Part shown: positions 6,512-7,395 of the stretch, in pieces | Layout: each line of letters opens with the position of its first letter | Position numbering within the stretch: the first letter of the stretch is position 1 | Assembly (NCBI GenBank): GCA_004553575.1 | Contig: SFLA01000053.1 | Coordinates: 1 to 7,395 of the forward strand | DNA from: Clostridiales bacterium | GTDB lineage: Bacteria > Bacillota > Clostridia > Oscillospirales > CAG-382 | Length of the DNA stretch: 7,395 nt | Direction of reading: 5' to 3' | Translations under genes and position numbers: made by a program | Notes under the pieces: model-generated | The model's database searches: none | What the model saw: only the letters and a program-made list of their open reading frames with translations | What the model was told of the DNA's origin: nothing

Positions 6512-7209
6512 TCGATCATCTCCACCGGCATGGCGTGTTCGTTGACCGTTACCGATTCAACTGTTCCGTTACGCACTCGGACAACCCGGTCAGCCATAGC
6601 GGTTAACGCGGAATTGTGAGTGATTATGACAACGGTTATACCGCGGAGTCGGCTCTGCTCCTGCAGCAGCGAAAGTATCTGCTTTCCGGTGGAATAGTCA
6701 AGCGCGCCGGTCGGCTCGTCGCACAGAAGGAGCTCGGGCGATTTGGCTATGGCACGGGCAATGGCAACGCGCTGTTGTTCGCCGCCGGAAAGCTGTGCCG
6801 GGAAATTGCCGGCGCGGTCTCCGAGTCCGACCCTGCCAAGTGTTTCTGCCGCCGGAGACGCCGAACCGGTAAGCTGAGAAGCGATTTCAACGTTTTCGAG
6901 CGCGGTGAGATTCGGAATAAGATTATAAAACTGAAATACAAAGCCTACCGAACGACGGCGATAATCTGCAAGCTCGCGGCGGGAAAAAGCGGTAATATCG
7001 CGGTCGCCGAGAAAAACCCTGCCGCTGTCGGCAGTATCCATTCCGCCGAGAATGTTGAGCAGCGTGGTCTTTCCCGCACCGGACTGACCCACAATTACAC
7101 AAACCTCTCCCCTGCCGATATCGAAGCTGACGTCGTGAAGAGCCGTCACGCTTATACTTCCGGTATTATATATCTTGCCGACATTTTCAAATCTGACGAA
7201 GGATTCCAT
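6505..7209 (-). CDS. ABC transporter ATP-binding protein (MacB/LolD-type)
   Basis: A 234-residue ATPase that powers the adjoining permease from the cytoplasmic side of the membrane. All catalytic motifs are intact: Walker A GQSGAGKTT (41-49, Lys47), Q-loop Gln93 in VFQFYNLIP, signature LSGGEQQR (140-147), Walker B LLLCDEPTGALD (160-171, with Asp164 and Glu165) and the switch His198. The spacing and the DEPTGALD form are typical of the LolD/MacB/FtsE group, matching the FtsX-type permease. The start at 7207-7209 is chosen over an in-frame ATG at 7245 because TAGGAG sits 7 nt ahead, the earlier start has no good ribosome binding site, and the family usually begins a few residues before the first strand. 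The gene ends in TAG inside the permease start. The last dozen residues after the core (about 221-234) are specific to this protein and partly reflect the overlapping permease signals. Confidence 0.95.
   Translation of the reverse strand: MESFVRFENVGKIYNTGSISVTALHDVSFDIGRGEVCVIVGQSGAGKTTLLNILGGMDTADSGRVFLGDRDITAFSRRELADYRRRSVGFVFQFYNLIPNLTALENVEIASQLTGSASPAAETLGRVGLGDRAGNFPAQLSGGEQQRVAIARAIAKSPELLLCDEPTGALDYSTGKQILSLLQEQSRLRGITVVIITHNSALTAMADRVVRVRNGTVESVTVNEHAMPVEMIEW
6520..6523 (-). promoter_or_regulatory. Ribosome binding site of the permease, inside the ATPase gene
   Basis: GGAG on the minus strand lies 8 nt before the permease ATG and within the last codons of the ATPase gene. With the 7-nt gene overlap this supports translational coupling between the two subunits. 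Confidence 0.7.
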
Positions 7210-7216
7210 TTGCTCA

Positions 7217-7221
7217 CTCCT
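7217..7221 (-). promoter_or_regulatory. Ribosome binding site deciding the ATPase start
   Basis: AGGAG on the minus strand lies 7 nt from the ATG at 7207-7209. It would fall inside the coding sequence if the farther ATG at 7245 were used, so the shorter 234-residue protein is preferred. Confidence 0.8.
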
Positions 7222-7395
7222 ATAATATTTAGTAAAGTTTAGCATTTATTTATTTTACTTTTCCGGATAATATGTTAATAAATCTTACAGCCGAAAAACA
7301 TAAAGCCCTATTTAGTGGGTGTTCGTAAGACAGAAAAACAGGCAAAGGCATGACGAAAGCAGCTGCGTTTTTTGCTTTAAGAGGATAGCCGCTTT
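7222..7395. other. AT-rich leader and upstream region of the ABC operon, no convincing gene
   Basis: The promoter of the ABC operon should lie here on the minus strand. The best pair is TTAACA (7273-7278) with TAAAAT (7252-7257), but the spacing is only 15 bp, so the call is weak. AGTAAA (7231-7236) and TTTACT (7254-7259) form a 6-bp inverted repeat around the presumed start region and could be an operator. Near the edge, AAAGCAGCT (7356-7364) and AGCCGCTTT (7387-7395) form an imperfect inverted repeat with one mismatch. Two minus-strand frames are open to the right edge (ending at 7312 and 7250), but neither has recognisable protein character. Confidence 0.4.

Noticed and set aside
5964..6545. 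Plus-strand open frame of 193 codons opposite the permease start
   Set aside because: No ribosome binding site, and it runs antisense to the well-supported permease and ATPase genes.
6616..7242. Plus-strand open frame of 208 codons opposite the ATPase
   Set aside because: The opposite strand carries all ABC ATPase motifs intact, so this is an antisense shadow.
7250..7393. Minus-strand frame of 47 codons open to the right edge, as a possible C-terminus of an upstream gene
   Set aside because: No recognisable family features, and it runs deep into the AT-rich leader; a competing frame ending at 7312 is equally open. Neither can be supported without more sequence.

Overview
The window looks like a chromosomal piece of an anaerobic Gram-positive bacterium of the Clostridia, perhaps an Oscillospiraceae/Ruminococcaceae gut or rumen species. 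This is inferred from strong AGGAG-type ribosome binding sites, a near-consensus housekeeping promoter, a sortase-type wall-anchor tail, the FtsX-type ABC permease, and a macro-domain protein whose C-terminal part resembles Firmicutes relatives. Base composition is about balanced by eye. No RNA gene, CRISPR array, complete insertion sequence or phage gene is visible.

Every convincing gene is on the minus strand, so the window reads from right to left. At the right edge (7210-7395) is an AT-rich leader with no convincing gene. Next comes a two-gene ABC transporter operon: an ATPase (6505-7209) whose last 7 nt overlap the start of a large two-unit FtsX/MacB-type permease (3827-6511). The operon ends in a strong hairpin at 3783-3811, followed by a second hairpin at 3723-3752.

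A 322-bp stretch (3505-3826) follows. It holds those hairpins and an 8-bp inverted repeat but no convincing gene. It leads into a short ORF (3229-3504) encoding only the linker and wall-anchor tail of a surface protein, with no signal peptide and an altered sorting motif. This looks like the stub of a lost surface-protein gene, and it still has its terminator (3157-3193).

Immediately beyond is a textbook promoter (TTGACA, 17 bp, TATGCT at 3083-3111) driving a 731-residue putative glycoside hydrolase-like protein (858-3053). This protein is apparently cytoplasmic, with a TIM-barrel-like N-terminus and a GH42-type middle domain. After 137 bp the left end holds a MacroD-type macro-domain protein (720 to 1), cut by the window edge.

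The genes do not form an obvious single pathway. The ATPase and permease are one machine, and the glycosidase-like protein has its own promoter. The macro-domain gene may be read through from the glycosidase gene or be separate. I found no clear evidence of a new multi-gene system. The points most worth checking are the sortase-substrate remnant, the paired repeats upstream of the glycosidase promoter, the uncharacterised glycosidase-like protein, and the C-terminal extension of the macro-domain protein.
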